A DNA stretch of 64,000 nt from Flavobacterium sp. FEMGT703F (GTDB lineage: Bacteria; Bacteroidota; Bacteroidia; Flavobacteriales; Flavobacteriaceae), in assembly GCA_002786385.1 (NCBI GenBank), contig PGCN01000010.1, forward strand, positions 1 through 64,000, given 5' to 3'. A program made the translations under genes and the position numbers. The notes below the pieces were generated by a model that saw only the letters and a program-made list of their open reading frames with translations, was not told where the DNA came from and did not search any database. The stretch's first letter is position 1, and every line of letters begins with the position of its first letter. Shown here piece by piece: positions 56,722 through 64,000 of this stretch.

Positions 56722-56755
56722 TTGTGATAAATTAATTTTACTAATTTTGTTTAAC
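56722..56755 (+). promoter_or_regulatory. Promoter of the MerR-type gene with a half-site shared with crtI
   Basis: TTG (56722-56724), 17 bases, TAATTTTG (56742-56749) is a good promoter. TTGTTTAAC (56747-56755) overlaps its end and equals one arm of the palindrome before crtI (57682-57690). Confidence 0.6.
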
Positions 56756-56770
56756 TAATTTCAACAAAAG

Positions 56771-57666
56771 ATGAACAATATAAAAAGTGTTTTTAGTATC
56801 AAAGACTTGGAAAACCTATCCGGTATTAAGGCACATACAATCAGAATTTGGGAGAAAAGGTACAATGTGCTCGAACCTATGAGAACAGAAACCAATATCC
56901 GAATGTATGATTTGGAGAATCTTCAAAAGCTATTAAACATTACACTGCTTCACAATCACGGCTATAAAATTTCGAAAATTTCAAAACTATCTGAAGATCG
57001 AATTCCACAATTAGTAAATGAAATCATTTCTGAAAAAAGTGCCAAACATCACGCCATTAGTTCGTTTAAATTGGCCATGATGAATTTTGACCAAGCGTTA
57101 TTTTTCAACACTTATAATAAATTACTTTCAGAAAAATCATTCCGTGACGTTTTTTACGAGGTTTTCATTCCGCTAATTCAGGAGCTTGGACTATTGTGGC
57201 AAACCAATACCATTAGTCCTGCACATGAACATTTCATCACTTACTTAATCAAACAAAAAATTCTAACCAATACAGAAGTAGTTCAATCTCAAGAACCCAC
57301 AAGAGATGACAAAGTATTTGTGTTGTATCTTCCAGACAATGAAGTACACGAACTAGGCTTGATGTATTTGAATTATGAAATACTGAGCCACGGTTACAAA
57401 ACGATATATTTAGGAGAAAGTGTACCCACAGAAAGCTTAAAAGATCTAAAAAAACATTTTGACAACATTGTTTACATTTGTTACACGACTGTAGAACCAA
57501 CAAAATCAGAAATCAATGCCTATTGAAGGAACTGCAAACCGAAATCATGGTGGACTCTTCGAGACTTTGGCTTATTGGTCGCATGATTGAACATGTAGAT
57601 TCTAAGTTGATATCAGAAAAAATCACTACCTTCAACTCCATTAAAGAATTAGTAGAATTTATCTAG
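56771..57666 (+). pseudogene. MerR-family regulator with a CarH-type cobalamin-binding region, frameshifted near its end
   Basis: The first frame (56771-57526, 251 codons) has a MerR winged helix (FSIKDLENLSGIKAHTIRIWEKRYNVLEPMRT), the helical linker with W-x9-EH as LWQTNTISPAHEH (near residues 140-152), and a B12-type domain with EVHELG (E-x-H-x-x-G; His a candidate cobalt ligand). It stops early. The next frame (57523-57666) continues as LKELQTEIMVDSSRLWLIG and so on to the usual family end, so one base, probably a T in the TATTG run at 57521-57525, is missing. The family is about 300 residues; W-x9-EH is the signature of AdoB12-dependent light-sensing CarH/LitR proteins. Location 49 bases before crtI suggests control of carotenoids. 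Confidence 0.75.
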
Positions 57667-57680
57667 ACAAATATTTTTTT

Positions 57681-57714
57681 ATTGTTTAACTTTTTTCTAT
57701 TTTTGTTAAACAAT
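57681..57714 (+). promoter_or_regulatory. crtI promoter inside a 10-bp-arm palindrome
   Basis: ATTGTTTAAC (57681-57690) and GTTAAACAAT (57705-57714) are perfect inverted arms 14 bases apart, ending one base before ATG 57715. TATTTTTG (57698-57705) between them matches TAnnTTTG. An operator for the nearby MerR-type regulator is inferred. Confidence 0.65.
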
Positions 57715-59172
57715 ATGAGAAAGAAAATTAAAATAATCGGATCCGGTTTTTCGTCACTAGCCGCCGCTTGTTATCTGGCACAACAAGGTAATGAAGTAAC
57801 GGTTTACGAAAAAAACAGCACTATCGGAGGCAGAGCTCGTCAGCTCAAAAAAGAAGGCTTTACGTTCGACATCGGACCAACATGGTATTGGATGCCGGAT
57901 GTATTTGAACGTTTTTTTGCCGATTTTGGTAAAAAACCTTCAGATTATTACGAACTAATCAAATTGAATCCGGCCTATCAAGTGTATTTCGGCGTGAAGG
58001 ACTTTGTGACCATAGCCGACAATCTTCCTGAAATCATCACCGTTTTCGAATCCATTGAGAAAGGCAGTGGTGCCAAACTGGCGGAATTCATGAAAGAAGC
58101 CCAAAGCAATTATGATATCGCCATCAAAGATTTGGTCTATCGCCCCGGCGTTTCACCATTAGAATTGGTAACATTGGAAACAGCCAAAAAAGTCAATCAG
58201 TTTTTTGGGAATATTTCCAAAGATATTCGTCGCCGTTTCAAAAACACCAAACTCATCCAAATCCTTGAGTTTCCGGTTTTGTTCTTGGGCGCTAAACCTT
58301 CTGACACACCTTCTTTTTACAGCTTCATGAACTTTGCCGATTTTGGTTTGGGTACTTGGCATCCTAAAAACGGGATGTACAGTGTTATCCTAGCTATGGA
58401 AAGTTTAGCCAAAGAATTAGGAGTAACATTCCACTTGAATGCCAATGTCGAAAAAATAATGGTGCAAAATAGAATTGCTGAGGCTTTGGTTGTAAACGGA
58501 GAAATCGTTAAAGGCGATGTTATTTTAAGCGGTGCCGATTACCATCACAGCGAAAGTTTACTAGATGCGCCTTACAGAGCTTATTCTGAAAAATATTGGG
58601 ACAAGAGAACGTTTGCACCTTCTTCCCTACTGTTTTATGTAGGTTTTGACAAAAAAATTGAGAACGTAGAACACCATTCGTTGTTTTTTGATGTAGATTT
58701 CGACAAACATGCAGAAGCCATTTACGATTATCCACAGTGGCCTAAAGAACCGCTTTTTTATGCTAGTTTTCCCTCGAAAACAGACGATAATGCAGCGCCT
58801 GAAGGCAAAGAAGCCGGTATTTTCTTAATTCCCTTAGCTCCGGGATTGAAAGATACTGCCGAGTTGAGAAATTTGTATTTTGAAAAGATTATTTCTCGCT
58901 TTGAAAGATTAACACAACAAACTGTAAAAGAAAATGTTATCTTTAGAGAATCTTTTTGTGTCAACGACTTCATCAAAGATTATAATTCGTACAAAGGGAA
59001 TGCATACGGCTTAGCTAATACCCTATTGCAAACCGCTTTTTTAAGACCTAAATTGAAAAGTAAAAAAGTCAAAAACCTATTTTTTACCGGTCAATTAACT
59101 GTTCCTGGACCCGGCGTTCCACCGTCGTTAATTTCCGGAAAATTAGTAGCTGAACTTATAGAAAAAAACTAA
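57715..59172 (+). CDS. crtI: Phytoene desaturase
   Basis: About 485 residues. FAD motif IIGSGFSSLAAACYLA and the CrtI pattern IGGRARQLKKEGFTFDIGPTWYWMP, with the end FTGQLTVPGPGVPPSLISG. The family removes four hydrogens pairs from phytoene to lycopene-type product. The frame is open from 57682, but that region is the promoter palindrome, so ATG 57715 (MRKKIKIIGSG) is used. It is followed by crtB after 13 bases. Upstream stands the CarH-like gene. Confidence 0.96.
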   Translation: MRKKIKIIGSGFSSLAAACYLAQQGNEVTVYEKNSTIGGRARQLKKEGFTFDIGPTWYWMPDVFERFFADFGKKPSDYYELIKLNPAYQVYFGVKDFVTIADNLPEIITVFESIEKGSGAKLAEFMKEAQSNYDIAIKDLVYRPGVSPLELVTLETAKKVNQFFGNISKDIRRRFKNTKLIQILEFPVLFLGAKPSDTPSFYSFMNFADFGLGTWHPKNGMYSVILAMESLAKELGVTFHLNANVEKIMVQNRIAEALVVNGEIVKGDVILSGADYHHSESLLDAPYRAYSEKYWDKRTFAPSSLLFYVGFDKKIENVEHHSLFFDVDFDKHAEAIYDYPQWPKEPLFYASFPSKTDDNAAPEGKEAGIFLIPLAPGLKDTAELRNLYFEKIISRFERLTQQTVKENVIFRESFCVNDFIKDYNSYKGNAYGLANTLLQTAFLRPKLKSKKVKNLFFTGQLTVPGPGVPPSLISGKLVAELIEKN

Positions 59173-59185
59173 AAAATACCATGCT

Positions 59186-60025
59186 ATGAAATCAATCTTT
59201 GACACCGTATCATTTGATTGCAGCAAAAATGTAACGAAGTCTTACAGTACTTCATTTTCTGCTGCCGTAAAAATGTTAGCACCAAGCATTCGTCAAGACA
59301 TTTACAACATCTATGGGTTTGTGCGCTTTGCGGATGAAATTGTGGATACTTTTCACGATTACAATAAAGAACTATTATTTGAGCGATTTGAAAAAGATTT
59401 AGCCGAGGCTTTAGAACATAAAATCAGCTTGAATCCGATTTTAAATTCTTTTCAGCACACAGTAAACAAATATCAAATACCGAACAGTTTGATTGCGGCC
59501 TTCATGAAAAGCATGAAGATGGATTTGCACAAAAAAGAATACCAAACCTATGATGAATACCATGAATACATTTACGGTTCTGCGGACGTAGTAGGTTTAA
59601 TGTGTTTGAAAGTATTTGTAAACGGCGATGATAAAAAATATGCCGAATTAGAACATTCAGCCATGCGATTGGGATCGGCGTTTCAGAAAGTGAATTTCTT
59701 ACGTGACTTGAAAGCTGATTTTGAAGATTTGAGCAGAACCTATTTCCCTAACACCGATTTATCTCGTTTAGATGAACAATCGAAAAACGAAATTATCAAA
59801 GAAATTGAAGCTGATTTTCAAGTAGGTTTTGAAGGCATTTTAAAACTGCCTTTGGAAGCCAAATTCGGAGTTTACACGGCTTTTGTGTACTATAAAAAGT
59901 TGTTGTCTAAATTAAAAAAGACACCTTCTATGGAAATCAAAAATACCAGAATCAGAGTGCCGGATTACGAGAAAATTGGTTTACTAGCAAAGTGTTATGT
60001 GAATTATCGTTTAAATTTAATCTAA
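59186..60025 (+). CDS. crtB: Phytoene synthase
   Basis: 279 residues. Asp-rich motifs: RFADEIVDTFHDY and FLRDLKADFEDLSRTYFP, which bind the Mg-diphosphates. It joins two GGPP molecules to phytoene. 13 bases after crtI and 4 before crtZ, so the three form one operon driven from 57698. Confidence 0.96.
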   Translation: MKSIFDTVSFDCSKNVTKSYSTSFSAAVKMLAPSIRQDIYNIYGFVRFADEIVDTFHDYNKELLFERFEKDLAEALEHKISLNPILNSFQHTVNKYQIPNSLIAAFMKSMKMDLHKKEYQTYDEYHEYIYGSADVVGLMCLKVFVNGDDKKYAELEHSAMRLGSAFQKVNFLRDLKADFEDLSRTYFPNTDLSRLDEQSKNEIIKEIEADFQVGFEGILKLPLEAKFGVYTAFVYYKKLLSKLKKTPSMEIKNTRIRVPDYEKIGLLAKCYVNYRLNLI

Positions 60026-60029
60026 AATT

Positions 60030-60473
60030 ATGTTACTACATATAGTTGTTTTTTTAATTACCTTTTGCGGAATGGAGTTTATGGCTTGGTTTAGTCATAA
60101 GTACATTATGCACGGCTTTTTGTGGAACCTTCATGCGGATCACCACAAAAAAGACCACGATTCTTGGTTTGAGCGCAACGATGCTTTTTTTATCTTTTAC
60201 GCGATAGTTAGCGTTGGCTTCTTTTTATTGTGGCAAAATAATATTTTGGAGATTGGATTAGCTATAGGATTAGGCATTTTTGCTTACGGTTTGGCGTATT
60301 TTATGGTGCATGATATTTTTATACACCAACGTTTTAAACTCTTCCGAAATGCAAACAATCGTTACGCGAAAGCCGTTAGAAGAGCACACAAAATGCACCA
60401 CAAACATATTGGCAAAGAAGATGGCGAATGCTTCGGAATGCTGATTGTTCCTTTTAAATATTTCAAGAATTAA
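60030..60473 (+). CDS. crtZ: Beta-carotene hydroxylase
   Basis: 147 residues of the fatty-acid-hydroxylase type: His motifs HKYIMHG, HADHHK, HDIFIHQR and RRAHKMHHKH (four clusters). Membrane diiron enzyme that hydroxylates the 3-position of beta rings to zeaxanthin. The needed lycopene cyclase (crtY) is not in this operon or window. Last gene of the operon; terminator follows. Confidence 0.94.
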   Translation: MLLHIVVFLITFCGMEFMAWFSHKYIMHGFLWNLHADHHKKDHDSWFERNDAFFIFYAIVSVGFFLLWQNNILEIGLAIGLGIFAYGLAYFMVHDIFIHQRFKLFRNANNRYAKAVRRAHKMHHKHIGKEDGECFGMLIVPFKYFKN

Positions 60474-60504
60474 AAAAAATCCCGACAGTGTCGGGATTTT
60501 TTTT
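60472..60504. terminator. Bidirectional intrinsic terminator
   Basis: TCCCGAC (60480-60486), loop AGT, GTCGGGA (60490-60496), with an A-run on the left and a T-run on the right. Serves crtZ and the convergent DUF4252 gene. Confidence 0.9.
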
Positions 60505-60513
60505 GAGGGAAAT

Positions 60514-61047
60514 TTATTTTAACAAACCTTGAAGTGGTTTTAATTGCTCCATATCAACATTGGCAATTTGTAAAATACCAATCATGTTCATGATGTTATT
60601 CGGATTCATATCGTTGCCCAAAATTCTGACTACTGCAAATCCGTTGTCCTTATTTTTGGCAAAAAAAATAAATTCGTCGATGTCGTTTTCATCACCCACA
60701 AAACTTACAGAAGCACCGTCTTTTCCGGAACCGATTTTCATCAATTCTTGGTAAGTCTCATCTTTAAGGATGTCGCCTACTTTTTGGGTTTCTGATTGGT
60801 ATTGCGTTTCGTTTTTTCCATTCGATTTAAAAATCAAAACGTTCATCTTCTCAAAAGAATTCAAAGCCGTTTGCTGTTCCGGAGTCAACTTGGATTTATC
60901 GATATTGATAATACTTGGAGAAATATCCAACGCTATAAAATCTTTCTTTCCTGAATTTTCTACAAAATACTTCTGAATACTCGGCTCGTTACTGCAACTT
61001 AGCAAGAGTAATGAAAATAATACAGCCGTAAAAATGGTAATTTTCAT
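60514..61047 (-). CDS. DUF4252 lipoprotein
   Basis: 177 residues. N-terminal signal ending in a lipobox LLLSCSNE (Cys18). The rest is a DUF4252-like domain (ENSGKKDFIALDISPSI, then VSFVGDENDIDEFIFFAKNKDNGFAVVRILGN). Family function unknown. Next to its paralogue at 61055 (7-base gap) and in the sigma factor operon. Confidence 0.8.
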   Translation of the reverse strand: MKITIFTAVLFSLLLLSCSNEPSIQKYFVENSGKKDFIALDISPSIINIDKSKLTPEQQTALNSFEKMNVLIFKSNGKNETQYQSETQKVGDILKDETYQELMKIGSGKDGASVSFVGDENDIDEFIFFAKNKDNGFAVVRILGNDMNPNNIMNMIGILQIANVDMEQLKPLQGLLK

Positions 61048-61054
61048 AACTATA

Positions 61055-61594
61055 CTATTTGCCGCCTTTCGGACCTTTACTACCTTTAGAAGCTTTCTTT
61101 AAATCTTCTCCTCCGGGTAATTTCATTTTCTCGGTAAGCACTGAAAGCTCGTCCAAATCGAAGTTCCCTGTTAACGACATCAATACGGTTTCTTCAGTGC
61201 CGCTGCCGTCAACAAACATCAACAACTCCTTGATTTGAGAATCGGTAGCACCGGATTTCACATAAATCTTCACGCTCTTTCCTTTATCGGTAATGCGCAT
61301 TAACTCTTCCATTCCGGCAGTTTTCAAGTATTTCTCCGCAGTAGCTTTCATTTCCTCGGCTTTGCTATCGCTTTGAGTCGCAAAAACTTTAAGATTCTCC
61401 AGCTTTTTGATCAAATTCACGTATTGCTGGGTTTCTTTGTCTTCGACTTTCATTTTACTCAAAAGCGAAAACATTTTTTTGTTTACGATAACCGTTCTGA
61501 TTTTCTCTTGGTCTTCAAATTTATCAAAAACACTTTGACCAAAAGCAACATTGGTTACTACTAGAATTAACAGACTTAAAAATATTTTTTTCAT
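61055..61594 (-). CDS. DUF4252 exported protein
   Basis: 179 residues from ATG 61594 (MKKIFLSLLILVVTNVAFG, signal peptide), not from 61648, where the frame opens inside the upstream gene. The body matches the paralogue (EKIRTVIVNKKMFSLLSKM; KSVKIYVKSGATDSQIKELLMFVDG), without a lipobox. A KGPKGGK tail ends it. Function unknown; probable stress product of the ECF unit. Confidence 0.8.
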   Translation of the reverse strand: MKKIFLSLLILVVTNVAFGQSVFDKFEDQEKIRTVIVNKKMFSLLSKMKVEDKETQQYVNLIKKLENLKVFATQSDSKAEEMKATAEKYLKTAGMEELMRITDKGKSVKIYVKSGATDSQIKELLMFVDGSGTEETVLMSLTGNFDLDELSVLTEKMKLPGGEDLKKASKGSKGPKGGK

Positions 61595-61610
61595 GATTTC
61601 TTGATTTTTT

Positions 61611-62057
61611 TTATTTAAAAATGATGTTTTTTGATTGTTCGTATTCACTTAAATAGTCCATACTTTCGATACCTTCGTTTACACTTTGCGAGATCATTTC
61701 CAGCGCTTTCTGCGTTTCTCTGAAAGCTACCGCCGGATCATCATAAGTCCCGAAATCTTCTGATACAGGTTGGTTATAATGATTAAAAGTAAAAAAACCT
61801 ACGCCCAATAAAACAACCACAGATGCTGCCACAGAGATCCAAAGTACAGTATGCCTTTTTTTAGCTTTTAAAGGAATGGTTCCTGTGAACTGTTCGTGTT
61901 TTGCTTGTGCCATGTAACCAAATATAGGCTTATATTGCTCTAAAGGCGGAGCAACATTATCGGAGGAAAAATAGGCCTTTAATTCTTTTTCCTCTGCCAA
62001 AGTGGTGGTTGCATCAAAGTATTTCTCTATTAATTTTTCTATGTTATCCAATGCCAT
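61611..62057 (-). CDS. Putative anti-sigma factor-like membrane protein
   Basis: 148 residues: a cytoplasmic N-terminal part (about 65 residues with YFDATTTLAEEKELKAYF, as in short anti-sigma domains), one membrane segment (VLWISVAASVVVLLGVGFFTF, about 71-91), and an outer tail. It overlaps the sigma factor gene by 14 bases, the usual place for an anti-sigma factor. The typical zinc-binding motif of ZAS proteins is not seen. Role inferred from position. Confidence 0.6.
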   Translation of the reverse strand: MALDNIEKLIEKYFDATTTLAEEKELKAYFSSDNVAPPLEQYKPIFGYMAQAKHEQFTGTIPLKAKKRHTVLWISVAASVVVLLGVGFFTFNHYNQPVSEDFGTYDDPAVAFRETQKALEMISQSVNEGIESMDYLSEYEQSKNIIFK

Positions 62058-62553
62058 AATGATGGGTTTTTGTCATTGTTTCTCTGATGGCTTTTCTGGC
62101 TCTGGACAAAGCGGTTCTCACGGCCGATTCGTTCATACCCAAAATAGCGCTGATTTCTTCAAATTCCATTTCTTCAATATCGCGCATTTGTACAATTAAC
62201 TTTTGCTGTTCCGGTAAGTCGTTCATAATTCGTTCTACCCATTGCCAAGTATCTTTGTCTTCAACTTGCTTCTGCAAACCGGCTTCTCTGTCCGTAAAAT
62301 TGTTGTGCACTATGCGCATGTTCCCGGCGCGTTTCGACTTTAACTGATCCAAACAGTAGTTTTTCGTCATCGTCATGGCCACCGCTTCTATACTTTTATA
62401 CTCGTCTAAATTGTCGTTTTTGTACCAGAGCTTCACCAAAACTTCCTGAGTTGCATCCTCGGCTTCTTCCGTACTGACCAGCAATCGCTTCGCCATTCGA
62501 AAGACTTTATCCTTAAAAGGATTTACCAATTGCATAAACTCTTTTTGGTTCAT
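62044..62553 (-). CDS. ECF-type RNA polymerase sigma factor
   Basis: 169 residues: sigma-70 region 2 (DKVFRMAKRLLVSTEEAEDATQEVLVKLW, with the LDEYKSIEAV stretch) and region 4 (LPEQQKLIVQMRDIEEMEFEEISAILGMNESAVRTALSRARKAIRE). Small size and the lack of region 3 fit the ECF group. It leads the operon with the anti-sigma-like and two DUF4252 genes. Upstream there is no obvious TAnnTTTG element, so self-recognition of an own promoter type is possible. Confidence 0.92.
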   Translation of the reverse strand: MNQKEFMQLVNPFKDKVFRMAKRLLVSTEEAEDATQEVLVKLWYKNDNLDEYKSIEAVAMTMTKNYCLDQLKSKRAGNMRIVHNNFTDREAGLQKQVEDKDTWQWVERIMNDLPEQQKLIVQMRDIEEMEFEEISAILGMNESAVRTALSRARKAIRETMTKTHHYGIG

Positions 62554-62675
62554 TAAAACAACATTTGGTTAACGGTTATATAAGCAAGACGAACCATGAT
62601 TTTTTTTGTTACAAACAAAATACAAATAATTAATCTAAACTTATTAAATTTACGTTTATTAAATAAAGAACTGCT

Positions 62676-64000
62676 ATGAAAAACTTATTTAAAACTGCAT
62701 TGTATCTGTATTTACTGACCTTTACTTTCAGTTGCACAGACAATGATGACAATCCCGTCCCGGCAAGTTTAGAGGTCAAAGATTTTGTATGGAAAGGGAT
62801 GAATTTATATTATTTGTGGCAAGGTGATGTACCCGATTTGGCGGATGACCGTTTTGCCAATCAGCGTCAATTGAATACTTTTTTGGAAGGTTTTGACGAG
62901 CCAACAACTTTGTTCAATGCCTTAAGAGTAGATACTTCTATCGACCGATTTAGTGTTATTTACAGTGACTACTCTGTGTTAGAAGGCGTACTTTCCGGAA
63001 ATACACTGAACAACGGAATGGATTTCGCCCTGCGCTATAAAACCGGTAGTAATACCGATATTTATGGTTGGGTTCGTTACATTATTCCAAATTCTGATGC
63101 TGCTACCAAACCGATACAACGCGGTACGATTTTTTATGCCATCAACGGAACGCCGCTCACAGTTGACAATTACCGTTCTTTATTAGCTAACGACACTTAC
63201 ACCATCAACTTAGCCGATTACGATGGTGGTAATATTACGCCAAACGGACAAACGGTTTCGCTTACCAAAACCGCTTTAGCAGAAAATCCGATTTTATTAA
63301 ACACAGTTATTACGAACGGTTCTCACAAGATTGGCTATTTAATGTACAACGGTTTTTATTCGACTTACGATAACCAATTGAATAGCGTTTTTGGCAGTTT
63401 CCAAACGCAAAATGTAACCGATTTGGTTTTGGATTTGCGTTACAACTCGGGTGGTTCTATCAGTACAGCCACAAAATTAGCCAGTATGATTACCGGACAA
63501 TTTACCGGACAACTTTTTGCCAAACAACAATGGAACGCGAAAGCCCAAAGCTATTATGAAAGCAACAGCCCTTCAAGTTTAGAAAATCGATTTGTAGGCA
63601 ACCTCAACAGTTTGAACCTAAACAAAGTATATGTGTTAACTACGAACGCCACGGCTTCGGCTAGTGAATTGGTCATCAATTGCTTGAAACCTTATATTAC
63701 GGTAGTACAAATCGGTACCACCACTACCGGAAAAAATGTGGGTTCGATTACTTTGTATGATTCGCCAACCTTTGCCAAACAAAATGTAAATCCGCGTCAT
63801 AAATATGCCATGCAACCTATAGTGTTAAAAATAGTAGATAAAAATGGCTTTGGCGATTATACTTCAGGAATTGCTCCTACTACGCCTTTACCGGAAAGTA
63901 TGGATGATTTGGGTATTTTGGGTAACCCTAGCGAACCTTTGCTCAATGCCGCCATCAACCAAATTATTGGCAGCGGCCGACCAACTCCGTCAAGACCAAG
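62676..64000 (+). CDS. S41-family peptidase lipoprotein, 3' end missing
   Basis: Open from ATG 62676 to the window edge (441 codons, no stop). Signal peptide with lipobox FSCTDND (Cys20). The PDZ-like middle (about residues 90-200, with RGTIFYAINGTPL) precedes the S41 catalytic part: DLRYNSGGSI and TTNATASASELVINCL (Ser of the S41 dyad). Asp/Glu residues after the Cys would fit surface export in Bacteroidota. Substrate unknown. Confidence 0.88.
   Translation, partial: MKNLFKTALYLYLLTFTFSCTDNDDNPVPASLEVKDFVWKGMNLYYLWQGDVPDLADDRFANQRQLNTFLEGFDEPTTLFNALRVDTSIDRFSVIYSDYSVLEGVLSGNTLNNGMDFALRYKTGSNTDIYGWVRYIIPNSDAATKPIQRGTIFYAINGTPLTVDNYRSLLANDTYTINLADYDGGNITPNGQTVSLTKTALAENPILLNTVITNGSHKIGYLMYNGFYSTYDNQLNSVFGSFQTQNVTDLVLDLRYNSGGSISTATKLASMITGQFTGQLFAKQQWNAKAQSYYESNSPSSLENRFVGNLNSLNLNKVYVLTTNATASASELVINCLKPYITVVQIGTTTTGKNVGSITLYDSPTFAKQNVNPRHKYAMQPIVLKIVDKNGFGDYTSGIAPTTPLPESMDDLGILGNPSEPLLNAAINQIIGSGRPTPSRP

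Noticed and set aside
57515..57530. Programmed -1 frameshifting
   Set aside because: A -1 step would restore the frame, but no X-XXY-YYZ heptamer or following stem is seen; a deletion or read error is simpler.
57478..57666. A separate 62-codon gene after the MerR-type gene
   Set aside because: Its residues continue the MerR protein in the shifted frame, so it is the broken end of that gene.

Overview
The window reads as part of a chromosome of a marine or freshwater-type Flavobacteriaceae bacterium (Flavobacterium or a close relative). This rests on AT-rich DNA, promoters of the Bacteroidota form (TTG or TTTG, about 17-23 nt, then TAnnTTTG), almost no Shine-Dalgarno sites, two giant type IX secretion (T9SS) substrates, a menaquinone (men) cluster, a split transketolase, CreD and DUF4252 families, and a crtI-crtB-crtZ carotenoid operon. 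No insertion sequence, prophage or CRISPR array was seen. The species call is inference.

Layout. 1-6230: 3' part of a giant secreted adhesin-like protein ending in a gliding-motility-type (type B) C-terminal domain. 6268-8000: DUF1801 protein and secreted M28 peptidase, minus strand. 8028-11182: a plus-strand locus in two transcription units, each led by the same palindrome: membrane protein plus winged-helix regulator, then a short Coq4-like protein, a small membrane protein and CreD. 11274-18191: minus-strand menaquinone cluster (menB, two PH-domain membrane proteins, menA, UPF0173 hydrolase, TPR protein, menC). 18319-21674: secreted C1 peptidase, YgiD-type dioxygenase and an MFS transporter. 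21763-25975: lipA, gap and a hybrid histidine kinase. 25950-27753: punA-type phosphorylase and lpxK. 27865-31833: two small envelope proteins, Nif3-like protein, cysteine-free coiled-coil protein, alpha/beta hydrolase. 32085-37422: cyanophycin synthetase, DUF1569/DinB-like protein, DPP4-like peptidase. 37423-37619: nested palindromic repeats. 37620-44890: minus-strand run tgt, lptG/F, EamA, accA, dnaB and a secreted amidotransferase-like protein. 45036-48989: GNAT, transketolase halves, FKBP lipoprotein (minus), S4 protein. 49044-54899: second giant T9SS substrate with a type A sorting domain. 55245-56249: phosphoribosyltransferase and aroK. 56377-56570: tRNA-Lys and tRNA-Leu. 56771-60473: frameshifted MerR/B12-type regulator and the crtI-crtB-crtZ operon. 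60514-62553: ECF sigma factor operon with two DUF4252 proteins. 62676-64000: start of an S41-type lipoprotein peptidase.

How genes work together. MenB, MenA and MenC supply menaquinone; menD, menE and menF are not in the window. CrtB, CrtI and CrtZ would make phytoene, desaturate it and hydroxylate beta rings, but the cyclase (crtY) is not here. The regulator beside them carries the W-x9-EH signature of CarH-type adenosylcobalamin photoreceptors, which suggests light control of carotenoid synthesis, yet its last 47 codons are out of frame by one base. The most system-like uncharacterised unit is the winged-helix/Coq4-like/CreD locus with its duplicated operator-like palindrome.
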